Source of the DNA: Tenodera sinensis
Lineage: Eukaryota; Arthropoda; Insecta; Mantodea; Mantidae
Reading direction: 5' to 3'
NCBI GenBank assembly: GCA_030765045.1
Contig: CM060966.1
Location: forward strand, 63,757,786-63,821,785
Length of the DNA: 64,000 nt
Shown here: positions 48,120-61,200 of the stretch, one piece after another
How the letters are laid out: every line of letters begins with the position of its first letter
Position numbering within the stretch: position 1 is the stretch's first letter
Made by a program: the position numbers and the translations under genes
The notes under the pieces: generated by a model
Databases searched by the model: none
What the model saw: the letters and a program-made list of their open reading frames with translations, nothing else
Told to the model about the DNA's origin: nothing

Positions 48120-51060
48120 CTTCTTTCTTTCTATCTCTCTCTCTTTCTTTCTTAATTTTTTCTTTCTTTCTTTCTCACCTTCTTTGTTTCTCTCTTTCCC
48201 TCTTTCCTTCCTTCTTTCTTCCTTTCATTCTTTACTTCTTTTCTAATATCTTTCCTTCTTTCCTTCCTTCTTTACTTCTTTCCATCCTAGTTTACTTCTT
48301 TCTTTCTCTTGTTCTTACTTTTTCGCCTTCTTTCTTTCCTTCTTTCCTACTTTCTATCTTCCCTTCTTTCTTTAGTTCTTTGTTTCTTTCTCTCTTTGTT
48401 TCTTTCTCTGTTTCTTTCTTTCTTTGTTCTTTCCTTTTATCTTTCCTTCTTTGTTTCATCCTTTCTTTCCGTCTTTCTTTCATTCATTCATTCTGTCTTT
48501 CTTTCGTTCTCTCTTTTTTCTTTATTTCTTTCTTTCTTTTCTTATTTAATTCATTCTTTCTTTCTTGGTTTCCCTCTTTCTTTGCTTCTTTCTTTCTTTT
48601 TTTCCTTCATTCCTTCTCTCTTTCTTCCTTTCCTTATTTCTTTCCTTCTTTCTTTCATTCTTCCTTTGTAACTTTCTTTCTTTCCTTCTTTCTTTCTTTC
48701 TTTTTTTCGTTGCTTCTTTCCTTCCTTCTCTCTCTCTTTGTTTCTTTCTTTCTCTCCTTTTTCTTTCCTTCTTTCCTTGTTTCTTTCTTTCAAACTTTCT
48801 TTCATCCTTTCTTTTTTCTTCCTTTCATTCTTTCCTTCTTTCTTTCTTTTATTCTTTCTTCCCTTCTTTCCTTCTTTTTTCTTTTGTTGGTTCCTTTGTT
48901 TCTTTCCTTCAGCATTACCTTCTTTCTTTACTTCTTTCGTTCTTTATTTCCTTGTTTGTTTCCTCCTTTACTTTCTTCGTTTTTTCATTCATTCTTTCTT
49001 TCTTTCCTTCTTTCTTTGCTTCTTTATTTCTATCCTTCCTTCCTACTTTCTATCTTTCCTTCTGTCTTTTTTGCTTCTTTCTATGTTTCTTAGTTTCCTT
49101 CTTTCATTCCTTCTTTTTTTACTTCTTTCTTTACTTCTATCATTTTTTCTTACCTTCTTTCTTCCTTTCTTTCCTTCTTTCTTTCCTTCCCTCTTTCTTT
49201 GTTTCCTTCTTTTTTTCTTCCTTCCTTTCTTTCTCTTCTTTATTTCTCTCCCTTTTTCTTTCTATCTTTCTTTCTTTTATCTTTCTCTTTCTTTCCTTTT
49301 TTCTTTCCGTCGTTCCTTCTTTCTCTCTTTCTTTCTATCCTTCATTCTTTCTTTCCTTCTTTCCTGCTTTCTTACTTCCCTTCTTTCCTTCTTTCTTTGG
49401 TTCTTTGTTTCTTCCTTTCTGTCTTTCTTTCTTAACTTCTTTCCTTTTTCTTTCCTTCTTTCCTTCTTACCTTCTTTCCTTGCTTTCTTTTCTCCCTTCT
49501 TTTCTTCATTCTTAACTTCTTTCCTGCTTTCTTACTTCCCTTCTTTCCTATTTTCTTTGATTTTTGTTTCTTTCTTTCTGTCTTTCTTTCTTTACTTCTT
49601 TCCTTATTTCTTTCCTTCTTTCTTTCCTCTTTCTTTCCATCTTTCTTTCATTGATTCATTCTTTCTCTCTTCCTTCTTTCTTTTCTTCTTAAATTACTTC
49701 TGTCACTCTTTATTTCCTTGTTTCTTTCTTTCTTAACTCCTTTGTTTTTTCTTTCCTTCTTTCTTTCCTTTATTCATTCCATCCCTCTTTCCTTCTTTAT
49801 TTCCTTCTTTCTTTGTGTTTTTCTTTTTTTCCTTCTTTCCTTCTTTCTTTCTTTCCCTCTTTCCTTCCTTCTTTCTATCTTTCTTTCCTTCTTTCTCTCT
49901 TTCCTTCTCTCCTTCTTTCATTCCTTCTTTCTTTCTTTCTCTCTCTCTCTCTCTTACTTTTTTCTTTCTTTCTTTCTCCACTTCTTTGTTTCTTTCTTTC
50001 CCTCTTTCCTTCCTTTTTTCTTTCTTTCATTCTTTACTTCTTTTCTAATATCTTTCCTTCTTTCCTTCCTTCTTTACTTCATTCTTTCATTCCTTCTTTC
50101 CTTCTTTCAATCCTAGTTTACTTCTTTCTTTCTCTTCTTCTTTCTTGCCTTCTTTCTTTCTATTTTTTTTTCTTTCTTTCTTTGTTTCTATCTTTCGTTC
50201 GTTCGTTCCTTCCTTCTTTCTTTCTTTCTTTCTTTCGTTCTTTCGTTCTTTCTTTCTCTCTCTTTCTTTCTTTCTTACTTTTTCGCCTTCTTTCATTCCT
50301 TCTTTCCTACTTTCTTTGTATCTTTCTCTCTTTCTTTCTTTCTTTCTTTGTTCTTTCCTTTTTTCTTTCCTTCTTTGTTTCCTCCTTTCTTTCCTTCTTT
50401 CTTTCATTCATTCATTGATTCTGTCTTTCTTTCGTTCTCTCTTTCTTTATTTCTTTGTTTCTTTCCTTGTTTAATACATTCTTTCTTTCTTGCTTTCCCT
50501 CTTTCTTTGTTTCTTTCTTTTTTTCCTTCCTTCCTTCTCTCTTTCTTTCTTTCCTTATTTCTTTCCTTCTTTCTTTCATTCTTCCTTTGTAACTTTCTTT
50601 CTTTCCTTCTTTCTTTCTTTTTTTCGTTGCTTCTTTCCTTCCTTCTCTCTCTTTCTTTCCTTCTTTCTCTCCTTTTTCTTTCCTTCTTTCCTTGTTTCTT
50701 TCCTTCAGCCTTTCCTTCTTTCTTTGCTTCTTTATTTCTATCCTTCTTTCCTACTTTCTATCTTCCCTTCTTTCTTTTTTGCTTCTTTCTATGTTTCTTA
50801 GTTTCTTTCTTTTATTCCTTCTTTCTTTACTTCTTTCATTTTTTCTTACCTTCTTTCTTCCTTTCTTTCCTTCTTTCTTTCCTTCCCTCTTTCTTTCTTT
50901 CTTTCGTTTTTGCTTTCCGTCGTTCCTGCTTTCTTACTTCCCTTCTTTCCTTCTTTCTTTGGTTCTTTGTTTCTTCCTTTCTATCTTTCTTTCTTAACTT
51001 CTTTCCTGATTTCTTACTTCCCCTCTTTCCTATTTTCTTTGGTTCTTTGTTTCTTTCTTT
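48120..51060. repeat. Tract zone 8: 1.7-1.8-kb duplication
   Basis: Blocks at about 48,120-49,560 and 49,920-51,060 share TTCTAATATCTTTCC (48,241 and 50,043, offset 1,802), CTTACTTTTTCGCC (near 48,313 and 50,275), TTTGTAACTTTC, TTCGTTGCTTC and TTGCTTCTTTCTATG (49,071 and 50,779, offset 1,708). Parts recur again much further right: ACTTCTGTCACTC near 49,701 has a counterpart at 58,430, and GTTTCCTCCTTT near 48,970 has one near 61,610. Confidence 0.78.
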
Positions 51061-51083
51061 CGGTCTTTCTATCTATGTATCCT

Positions 51084-51123
<40 letters not shown>

Positions 51124-52300
51124 TTGCGGTTTCTTTCTTTCTCTCTTTTTTTCTTTCCTTATGTCTTTTGCTCTTTCTTTCTTCCTTTCTTTTCGTCTAT
51201 CTTTATTTATTTGTTTATTTTCTTTCTTTCTTTATATATTTCTTTCTTTCTTTATTTCTTTATTTCTTCCTGTCTTTCGTTCTTTCCTTCTTTGCGTCTT
51301 TCCTTCTATCTTTCTTTATTTACTTCTTTCCTTCTTTCTTTCTTTCATCCTTTCTTTCCATCTTTCTTTCATTCATTCTTTCTTTCTTTGCCAGTTTCTT
51401 TCTTTCTCTCCTTCCTAGTTCCTTTCCTTCTTTCTTTCTTTGTATCCTTCTTACTTTCCTTCTTTCTTTGTTTCTTTCTTTCTTTCGTTCTTACTTACTT
51501 TCTTTCCTTCTTTTCTTCTTTCTTTCTTTACTTCTGTCCTTATTACTTTCGTTCTTTCTTTCTTTTTTCCTTTTCGTCTTTCTTTCTTTTTTTCTTTCTT
51601 TCCTTCTTTCTTTCTTTCCTTGTTTCCTTCTTTCATTCTTTCTATCTTTGTTTCTCTCTCTCTGTTTATTTCTTTCTCTCTTTTTTTCTTTATTTCTTTC
51701 TTTTTTTCCTTGTATAACTCTTTCTTTCTTTCTTTCTATCTTTCTTACTTTCCTTCTTTCTTTCCTTCTTTCTTTATTTGCTTCTTTTCTACTTTCTATC
51801 TTCCTTTCCTTCTTCTTTCCTTCTTTCTTTGTTTCCTTGTTTCTTTCTTTCATTGTTTCTTTTCTTCTTTCTTTACTTCTTTCCCTGTTTCTTTGCTTGC
51901 TTCTTTCTTTCTTTTCTTGCGTCTTTCTTTGTTTCCTTCATTCCTTCTTCCTTTCTTTAATCTCTTTCTTTGTTTTCTTTATTTCTTTGTCTCTTTTTTC
52001 TTTCTATCTTTCTTTTTTCTTTCTCTCCTTTTTCCTTCCTTCTTTCCTTGTTACTTTCTTTCCTACTTTCTTTTTTTTCTTTGCTTCCGTCTTTCTTTCA
52101 TTCTTTACATCTTTATTTCTTCCTTTCGTTTTTTCTGTACTCCCTTCTTTCCTTCTTTCATTCATTCGTTCCTTCCTTCCTTCTTTCCTTCTTTCAATCT
52201 ATCTTTCTTTCTTTCTTGCTTTCTTTTCTTCTTTCCTTTTTACTTTCCTTCTATCTTTCCTCCTTGCTTTCCTTCTTTCTTTCGTTAATTTATTTACTCA

Positions 52301-52301
52301 T

Positions 52302-52385
<84 letters not shown>

Positions 52386-52387
52386 TC
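52301..52387. repeat. Longest perfect TTTC run in the window, 87 bp
   Basis: This is an uninterrupted TTTC run of nearly 22 units. It begins after TTTATTTACTCA and ends at a CC doublet. The corresponding run in the copy near 59,655-59,692 is less than half as long, and the copy near 54.5 kb lacks it. This marks it as a likely length-polymorphic site. Confidence 0.93.
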
Positions 52388-52716
52388 CTTCTTACTTCTT
52401 TCTTTGTTTCCTTCCTTCTTTGCTGCTTTCTATATTCCCTTCTTTCTTCTTTCCTTCTTTCTGTGGTCCTTTCTTTCTTTTCTTCTTTCTTTACTTCTTT
52501 CATTCTTTCTTTCCCTCTTTCTTTCCCCCTTTCTTTCCTTGTTTCCTTCTTTCTTTCCTTCCTTTTATCTTTATTTCTTTGTTACTTTCTTTCTTTACTT
52601 CTTTCCTTCTTGGTTTCTTTCCTTCTTTCTTTTTTCTTTCTTTCCTTTCGTGTATCATTTTTTCTTTACTTCCTTGCATCTTTCGTAGTTTCTTTCCTTC
52701 TTTCTTTCATTCATTC

Positions 52717-52730
52717 TTTGCTTCTTTTCT

Positions 52731-52765
<35 letters not shown>

Positions 52766-53118
52766 GTCGTTCTCTCCATTCTTTCTTACTTTCTTTCCTT
52801 CTTTCTTTCTTACTTTCTTTATTTCTTTTCTCCTTTCCTCCCTTATTTCCTTCTTTCTTTCTTCCTTCATCCTTTCTTTTGTTCTTCCTTTCTTTCCTTC
52901 CTTTTTTCATTCATTCTTTCTTTCTTTCTTTTTTTCGTTCTTTCGTTGTTTCATTCTTTTTTTACTTCTTTCTTTCGTTTTTTCTTTCCTCCTTTCTTTC
53001 CCTTTTTCTTTCATTCTTTCTTTCTTCCTTTCTTTCATTCTTTCTTTCTTTCCTTCTTTCCTTTATTCTTTCATTCCTTCTTTCCTGCTTTCTTTCTTTC
53101 CTTCTTTGCTTCTTTTCT

Positions 53119-53149
<31 letters not shown>

Positions 53150-53490
53150 GTCGTTCTCTCCATTCTTTCTTACTTTCTTTCCTTCTTTCTTTCTTACTTT
53201 CTTTATTTCTTTTCTCCTTTCCTCCCTTATTTCCTTCTTTCTTTCTTCCTTCATCCTTTCTTTTGTTCTTCCTTTCTTTCCTTCCTTTTTTCATTCATTC
53301 TTTCTTTCTTTCTTTTTTTCGTTCTTTCGTTGTTTCATTCTTTTTTTACTTCTTTCTTTCGTTTTTTCTTTCCTCCTTTCTTTCCCTTTTTCTTTCATTC
53401 TTTCTTTCTTCCTTTCTTTCATTCTTTCTTTCTTTCCTTCTTTCCTTTATTCTTTCATTCCTTCTTTCCTGCTTTCTTTCTTTCCTTCTT
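52717..53490. repeat. Near-perfect 384-bp tandem duplication
   Basis: The segment from TTTGCTTCTTTTCTTC at 52,717 is repeated from 53,105. Copies include GTCGTTCTCTCCATTC (52,766 and 53,150, offset 384), TTTTCTCCTTTCC, CATCCTTTCTTTTGTTC and TTTCCTGCTTTC. Apart from one TTTC unit lost in the run before GTCGTT, I see no difference between the copies, so the event is very recent or an assembly duplication. Diverged relatives occur near 53,735-53,930, 57,990-58,190 and 60,030-60,410. Confidence 0.88.
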
Positions 53491-54899
53491 ACCTTCTTTC
53501 TTTGCTTTCTTTCTTTCTTTTCTCCCTTCTTTTTTTCCTTCTTAACTTCTTTCCTTCTTTCTCTCTTTCTTTCTTTTTTCTTTCTTTGTTTCGTTTTATC
53601 TTTCTTTTTTTCTTTTTCTTTCTTTCTTTCTTTTTTCCTTTCCTTGTATCTTTCCTGGTTTCTTTCTTTCTTTCCTTCTTTTTTCTATCTTTCCTTCTTT
53701 CTTTCCTTCTTTCTGTCTTTCCTTCTTTCCTTCTTTGATTCTTTCTTTTTTTCGTTCTTTCCTTGTTTCTTTCTTTCTTTACTTCTTTCTTTCGTTTTTC
53801 CTTTCCTCCTTTCTTTCCCTTTTTCTTTCATTCTTTCCTTCTTCCTTTCTTTCATTCTTTCTTTCTTTCCTTCTTTCCTTTATTCTTTCATTCCTTCTTT
53901 CCTTCTTTCTTTCTTTCCTTCTTACCTTCTTTCTCTCTGTTTATTTCTTTCTGTCTTTACTTCTTTTTTTTCCTTGTTTAACTCTTTCTTTCTTTCTATC
54001 TTTCTTTCTTTCCTTCTTTCTTTCCTTCTTTCTTTATTTGCTTCTTTCCTACTTTCTATCTTCCTTTCTTTCTTCTTTCTTCCTTTCTTTGTTTTGTTGT
54101 TTCCTTGTTTCTTTCTTTCTTTCATTGTTTCTTTTCTTCTTTCTTTACTTCTTTCCCTCTTTCTTTGCTTGCTTCTTTCTTTTCTTGCTTCTTTCTTTGT
54201 TTCCTTCATTCCTTCTTCCTTTTTTTATTGCTTTCTTTCTTTTCTTTATTTCTTTCTCTCTTTTTTCTTTCTTTCTATCTTTCTTTTTTCTTTCTCTCCT
54301 TTTTCTTTCCTTCTTTCCTTGTTACTTTCTTTCCTACTTTCTTTTTTCTTTCTTTGCTTCCGTCTTTCTTTCATTCTTTACTTCTTAATTTCTTCTTTTC
54401 GTTTTTTCTGTACTCCCTTCTTTCCTTCTTTCGTTCATTCGTTCCTTCCTTCCTTCTTTCCTTCTTTCAATCTACCTTTGTTTATTTCTTTCTTGCTTTC
54501 TTTCCTTCTTTCCTTTTTACTTTCCTTCTATCTTTCCTCCTTCCTTTCCTTCTTTCTTCTTTCCTTCTTTCTGTGGTACTTTCTTTCTTTCCTTCTTTCT
54601 TTTCTTCTTTCTTTACTTCTTTCATTCTTTCTTTCCTTCTTTCTTTCCCCCTTTCTTTCCTTGTTTCCTTCTTTCTTTCCTTCCTTTTATCTTTATTTCT
54701 TTGTTACTTTCTTTCTTTACTTCTTTCCTTCCGGGTTTCTTTCCTTCTTTCTTTTTTCTTTCTTTCCTTTCGTGTATCATTTTTTCTTTACTTCCTTGCA
54801 TCTTTCGTAGTTTCTGTCATTCTTTCTTTCATTCATTCTTTGCTTCTTTTCCTCATTCTTTCTTTCTTTCTCTCTTTCTCTCCTTCTCTTCTTAACTTC

Positions 54900-57800
54900 T
54901 TTGCCTGTTTCTTTCTTTGTTTCTTTCCTTCTTTCTTTTTTCTTTCTTTCCTTTCGTCTATCGTTCTTTCTTTACTTCTTTCCATCTTCCTATCTATCTT
55001 TTTTTCTTTTTTTCCTCCTTTCTTTCTGTCTTTCTTTCTTTCTGACATTCTTCATAAATTTCTTTCTTTCTGTTTTTCTTTGTTACTATCGTTCTTTCTT
55101 TCTTTGCATCTTTCTTTTCTTCTATCTTTACTTTTGTCTTGCTTGCCTTATTTAATTATTTCTTTGTCTCTAACATTCTTTTTCTCTTTCTTGCTTTCTT
55201 TCTTTCGTTATTTCTTTATTTCTTTCTTTACTTCTTTGTTACTTTCTTTCTATTTTTATTTCTTTCTTTCATCCTTTCCTTCCTTCCTTCCTTCTTTTTT
55301 CTTTCTTTCTTTCCTTCTTTCCTTCTTTCTTTCCTTCCTTATTTCTTTCTTTCTTTCTTTCTTTCTTTCTTTGTTTCTTTCTTTCATTTATTCTTTCCTT
55401 CTTTCTTTCCTTTTTTCTTTCATTCCTTCTCTCTTTATTTCTTTCCTTATTTCTTTCCTTCTTTCATTATAACTTTCCTTCTTTCCCTCTTTCTTTCTTT
55501 CGTTGCTTCTTTCCTTCCTTCTCTCTCTTTCTTTCCCTCTTTCCTTCCTTCCTTCATTGTTTCTTTCTTTGCTTCTTTCTTTCATTTTTTAGTTCTTTCT
55601 TTCGTTCTTTCTTTCCTCGTTTCTTTACTTTATTCTTTAATTCTTTCTGTCTTTCTTTCTTTCCTTCTTTCCTACTTTTTATCTTCCCTATTTACCTTCT
55701 TTGTTTGTTTCATTGTTTCTTGGTTTCTTTCTTTCCTTGTTTCTTTTCTTGTTTCTTTAGTTATTTCCTTCTTTCTTTCGTTCTTTCTTTCTTTGTTACC
55801 TATTTTCTTTCTATCGTTCTTTGTTTGTTTCTTTCTTTTGTTTTTTCTGTCCTTCTTTCCTTCTTTCTTTCCACTTTTCCTCCTTTGTTTCTTTGTTTCT
55901 TTGTTTCTTTTTTCATTCTATCTTCCTTTCTTTGTGTCTTTCTTTCTTTCCTTCCTTCCTTCTTTCTTACTTTCCTTCTTTCATTCCTTCTTTCTTTCTT
56001 TATTTCTTTCTAACTTCTTTTATAACCTTCTTTCTTTCTTTCATTCATTCATTCTTTTCTTCTTTACTCATTTCTTACTTTTCTTTCCTTCTTTCGTTCC
56101 ATCTTTCTTTCTTTCCTTCTTTCCTTCTTTCTATCTTCCCTTCTTTTCTTCTTTCTTTGTTTCTTTATTTTTCTTTCTTTCTTTGTGTACTTCTTTCCTT
56201 TTTTTATCCTTCTGATTTTCCTCCCTGCTATCCTTCTTTCTTTCATTTATTTATTCTTTCTTACCTTCTTTCTTTCTCTCTATCTTTCTTTCCTTCTTTA
56301 TAACTTTCTTTCTTTCTTTTTTTGTTTCTTTCTATCTTTCTTTCTTTGCTTCTTTCTTTTCTCCTTTCTGTACTTCTTTCTTTCTTTAATTATTTCTTTC
56401 TTTGAAACTTACTTTTTCTCTTTCTTGCTTTCATTGTTTCTTTCTTTCTTTCGTTCCTTGTTTTCTTCTTCCCTTACTTGTTTCCTTCTTTCTTACTTTC
56501 TTTCTATTTTTCTTTCTTTCTCTCCTTCCTTCCTTCTTTCTTTCTTTCTTTCATTCATTCATTCTTTCTTTCTTTCTCTCTTTCTTTCTTTTAGTCTTTC
56601 TTTCGTTCATTATTTATAACTTTCTTTCTTTTTTTCTTTATTTCTATGACTCTTTCTTTGCTTCTTTCTTTTCTTCTTTCTTTCTTTAATTATATCTTTC
56701 ATTCTAACGTACTTTTCCTTTTTATTTTTTCTTAGTTTCTTTCTTTCATTCTTTCTTTCCTTCTTTCCTTCTTTCTTTGCTTCCTTCTTTCTTTCTTTGT
56801 TTCTTTCTTTTATTCACTCATTCTTTCTTTCTTTCTTTCCTTTTTCCTTCCTTCTTTCCTTCCTTCATTCTTTCTATCTTGATTTCTTTCTTTTTTCTTT
56901 CTTTCTTTTTTTCCTTCTTTCCTTATTTCCTTCCTTCTTTCTTTCTTTCTTTACTTCTTTCCTTCTTCCTTTCCCTTTTTAATTCCGTCTTGCATTGGTT
57001 CTTTTTCTTCGTTTCTTTCTGTCTTTCTTTGATGTTTTCTTTCGTTCTTTGTTTCCTTCCTTCCTTCTCTCTCTTTCTTTCTTTGCCTCTTTCCTTCCTT
57101 GTGTCTTTCTTTCTTTCTTTCGTTTTTTAGTTCTTTCTTTCGTGGTTTCCCTGCTCCTTTCATTCCTTCTTTCTTTTATTCCATTTTTCTTTCTTCCTTT
57201 CTTTTCATCTTGCTTTACTTCTTATCTTCTGTGTTTCTTTCTAACTTTCTTTGTTTCTTTCCTTTTTACTTTCCTTCTTTCCTTCCTTCTTTCCTTCATT
57301 CTTTCCTTCTTTCCTTCGTTCTTTCTTTTCTCCTTTGTTTTCTTTTTTCTTTCATTCATTAATTCTTTCTTACTTTCTTTCTTTCTCTCTTTCTTTTTTT
57401 CTTTCTATCTTTATAACTTTCTTTCTTTTTTCTTTCTTTCTATCTTTCTTTCTTTGGTTCTTTCTTTTCTTCTTACTTTACTTCTTTCTTTCTTTATTTA
57501 ATTATTTCTTTCGTTCTAACTTTCTTTTCCTCTTTCTCTCTTTCTTACCTTCTTTCTTTTTTCCTTCTTTCTTTCCTTCTTTGCTGCCTTCTTTCTTCCT
57601 TGTTTCTTTCTTTCATTCACTCATTCCTTCTTTCTTTTTTCCTTTTTTCTTTCTTTATTTCTTTCCATCTTTCTTTGGTTCCTTCCTGCCTTCCTTCCTT
57701 CTTTCTTTCTTCCTTTCTCCCTTTCTAAGTTTCTTTCTTTCCTTCTTTCTTTCTTTCTTTCTGACTTTCCTTCTTTCATTACCTCTTTCCTTCTTTCTTT

Positions 57801-59654
57801 CCTTCGTTCCCTGTTTTTGTTTTCTTGTTTCTTTGTTTCTTTGTTTCCTTCTTTCCTTCCTTCCTTATTTCTTTGTTTACTTCTTTTCTTTTTCTTGCCT
57901 TCGTCCTTTCCTTTTTTCATTCCGTCTTTCTTTGGTCCTGTATTTCCTTCTTTATTTCACTCATTCTTTTTTCTTCCTTCCTTTCTTTCTTTCTTTCTTT
58001 CTTTAGCTCTTTCTTTCCTTCCTTCTCTCTCTTTCTTTCTTTCCCTCTTTCCTTTTTCTTTCTTTCCTCCTTTCTTTCCATTTTCTTTCATTCTTTCCTT
58101 CTTACTTTCTTCCTTTCTTTCATTTTTTCTTCCTTTCCTTCTTTCCTTTATTCTTTCATTCCTTCTTTCGTTCTTTCTTTCCTTCTTACCTTCTTTCTGT
58201 GCTTTCTTTCTTTCTAATCTCCCTTCTTTTCTTCTTTCTTAATTTCTTTCCTGCTTTCTTATTTCCCTTCTTTCCTTCTATCTTTGGTCCCTTGTTTCTT
58301 TCTTTCCGTCTTTCTTTACTTCCATCCTTTTTTCTTTCCTTCTTTCTTTCCTCCTTTCTTTCCATCTTTCTTTCATTCACTCATTCATTCTTTCTCTCTT
58401 CCTTTTTTCTTTTCTTCCTTCATTACTTCTGTCACCCTTTATTTCATTGTTCTTTCTTTCTTTACTCCTTTCCTTTTTTCTTTCATTCTTTCCTGTTCTC
58501 ATTCCATCCCTCTTTGCTTCTTTATTTCCTTCTTTCTTTGTGTCTTTCTTTCTTTCTTTCTTTGTTTCTTTCCTTCTTTCTTTCCTTCTTTCTTTGCTTC
58601 TTTCTTTCATTCTTTCTTTCTTTCCTTTTTTTTCCTTGTGTCTTTCATTCTTCGTTTCTTTCTTTCGTTCATCCTTTGTTCTTTCTTTCTTTCCTTTTTT
58701 CATTCCTTCTTTCTTTCCTCCTTTATTTCCCTCTTTCTTTCAATCTTTCCTTCTTTCTTTGCTTTCTCTCTTTCTTTCTCTCCTTCCTTCTTTATTTTTT
58801 GCTTTCTTGATTTCTTGCTTTGTTTCATTCCTTCTCTCTCTTTCTTTTTTCACTCTTTCCTTCTTTCTTTCCTTCCTTCTTTCTTCCTTTCTTTCTTTCT
58901 TTCTCTCCTTCTGTCATTCTTTACTTCTTTCTTTCCTCCTTTCTTTCCTTTTTTCTTTCCTTCTTTGTTTCCTCCTTTCTTTCCTTCTTTCATTCATTCA
59001 TTCATTCATTCTGTCTTTTTTTCTTTGTCTCTTTCTTTCTTTATTTCTTTCTTTTTTTCCTTGTTTAACTCTTTCTTTCTTTCTTTCTATCTTTCTTTCT
59101 TTCTTTCTTTATTTGCTTCTTTCCTACTTTCTATCTTCCTTTCTTTCTTCTTTCCTTCTTTCTTTGTTTCGTTATTTCCTTGTTTCTTTCTTTCTTTCAT
59201 TATTTCTTTTCTTCTTTCTTTACTTCTTTCCCTCTTTCTTTGCTTGCTTCTTTCTTCCTTTTCTTGCTTCTTTCTTTGTTTCCTTCATTCCTTCTTCCTT
59301 TCTTTAATTTCTTTCTTTCTTTTCTTTATTTCTTTCTCTCTTTTTTCTTTCTTTCTATCTTTCTTTTTTCTTTCTCTCCTTTTTCTTTCCCTCTTTCCTT
59401 GTTACTTTCTTTCCTACTTTCTTTTTTCTTTCTTTCCTTCCGTGTTTCTTTCATTCTTTACTTCTTTATTTCTTCCTTTCGTTTTTTCTGTACTCCCTTC
59501 TTTCCTTCTTTCATTCATTTGTTCTTTCCTTCCTTCTTTGCTTCTTTCAATCAATCTTTCTTTCTTTCTTGCTTTCTTTACTTCTTTCCTTTTTACTTTC
59601 CTTCTTAATTTCCTCCTTCCTTTCCTTCTTTCTTTCATTAATTTATTTACTCAT

Positions 59655-59690
<36 letters not shown>

Positions 59691-61037
59691 TCCTTCTTAC
59701 TTCTTTCTTTGTTACCTTCCTTCTTTGCTGCTTTCTATATTCCCTTCTTTCTTCTTTCCTTCTTTCTGTGGTACTTTCTTTCTTTCCTTCTTTCTTCTCT
59801 TCTTTCTTTACTTCTTTCATTCTTTCTTTCCTTCTTTTTTTCCACCTTTCTTTCCTTGTTTCCTTCCTTTTTTCTTTATTTCTTTGTTACTTTCTTTCTT
59901 TACTTCTTTCCTTCTTTCTTAATTGGTTTCTTTCCTTCTTTCTTTTTGCTTTCTTTCCTTTCGTGTATCATTTTTTCTTTACTTCCTTGCATCTTTCGTA
60001 GTTTCTTTCCTTCTTTCTTTCATTCTTTGCTTCTTTTCTTCTTTCTTTCTTTCTTTCTTTCCGTCGTTATCTTCATTCTTTCTTTCTTACTTTCTGTATT
60101 TCTTTCTTACTTTCTTTATTTCTTTTCTCCTTTCCTCCCTTCTTTACTTCTTTCTTTCTTCCTTCATTCTTTCGGTTGTTCTTCCTTTCTTTCCTTCCTT
60201 CTTTCATTCATTCTTTCTTTTTTTTTCGTTCTTTCCTTGTTTCTTTCTTTCTTTAATTCTTTCTTTCGTTTTTCCTTTCCTCCTTTCTTTCCCTTTTTCT
60301 TTCATTCTTTCTTTCTTCCTTTCTTTCATTCTTTCTTTCTTTCCTTCTTTCCTTTATTCTTTCATTCCTTCTTTCCTTCTTTCTTTCTTTCCTTCTTACC
60401 TTCTTTCTTTTCTTTCTTTGCTTCTTTTGTACCTTCTTTTTTTCTTTCTTAACTTCTTTCCTTCTTTCTTTCTTTCTTTTTTCTTTCTTTGTTTCGTTTT
60501 ATCTTTCTTGTTTCTTTTTCTTTCTTTTTTTGTTTTCCTTTCCTTGTATCTTTCCTGGATTCTTTCTTTCCTTCCTTCTGTCTTCCTTCCTTTCCTTCTT
60601 TCTTTCTTTCTTTCCGTCTTTCCTATTTTATATCTTCCCTTCTTTCCTTCGTTCGTTCATTCTTTGTTTCTTTTTTCTTTCTATCTTCGTTTCTTTGTGT
60701 CTTTCGTTCTTTCCTTCCTTCCTTCTTTCTTACTTTCCTTCTTTCATTCCTTCTTTCTTTCTTTATTTCTTTCTAACTTTCTTTGTAACCTTCTTTCTTT
60801 CGTTCTTTCTTTCCTTTCTTCTTTATTCACCTCTTTCTTTCCTTGTTTCCTTCTTTCTTTCCTTCCTTCTTTCTTTCTTACTTTGTTACCTTCTTTCTTT
60901 CTTTACTTCTTTCCTTCTTTCTTACTTTAATTCTTTCCTTATTTCTTCTTTCTATCGTTCTTTCTTTCTTTCTTACTTGCTTTCTTACTTTCTTTCTTTC
61001 TTTATTACTGTCTTTATTTACTTCCTCCTTTCCTTCC

Positions 61038-61068
<31 letters not shown>

Positions 61069-61200
61069 TTCTTTCATTCATTTTTTCTTTCTTTCCTTAT
61101 TTCTTTCCCTCTTTCTTTCCTTGTTTCCTTCTTTCTTTCCTTCCTTTTTTCTTTGTGTCTTTTTTCTTTCTTTCTTTCTTTCCTTTTTTCTTTCCTTTTG
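54900..61200. repeat. Tract zone 10: mosaic pyrimidine repeat with a 4.76-kb duplication
   Basis: Sequence at about 55,900-56,060 recurs at about 60,660-60,820. It carries TTTGTGTCTTTC, then TTCTTACTTTCC and a TTTCTAAC step (TAAC at 56,011 and 60,774, offset 4,763). A GTTTCGTTTTATC landmark is shared between about 53,590 and 60,495, with TTGTATCTTTCCTGG following in both. The segment at about 49,500-49,720 recurs near 58,240-58,450 (offset about 8,729). TATAAC steps are frequent at 56-57.5 kb. Confidence 0.7.

Larger units (their letters stand above)
51660..60050. repeat. Tract zone 9: roughly 1-kb block in three copies
   Basis: Copies lie at about 51,700-52,700, 53,960-54,830 and 59,050-60,010. 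Each opens with TCCTTGTATAACTC or TCCTTGTTTAACTC, passes GTTTTTTCTGTACTCCC (52,128, 54,401, 59,481) and closes with TGTATCATTTTTTC followed by TTGCATCTTTCGTAG (52,651, 54,773, 59,964). The middle copy lacks the ATTTATTTACTCATTC segment and the long TTTC run that the other two carry after it. The differing offsets show independent internal indels. Confidence 0.82.
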
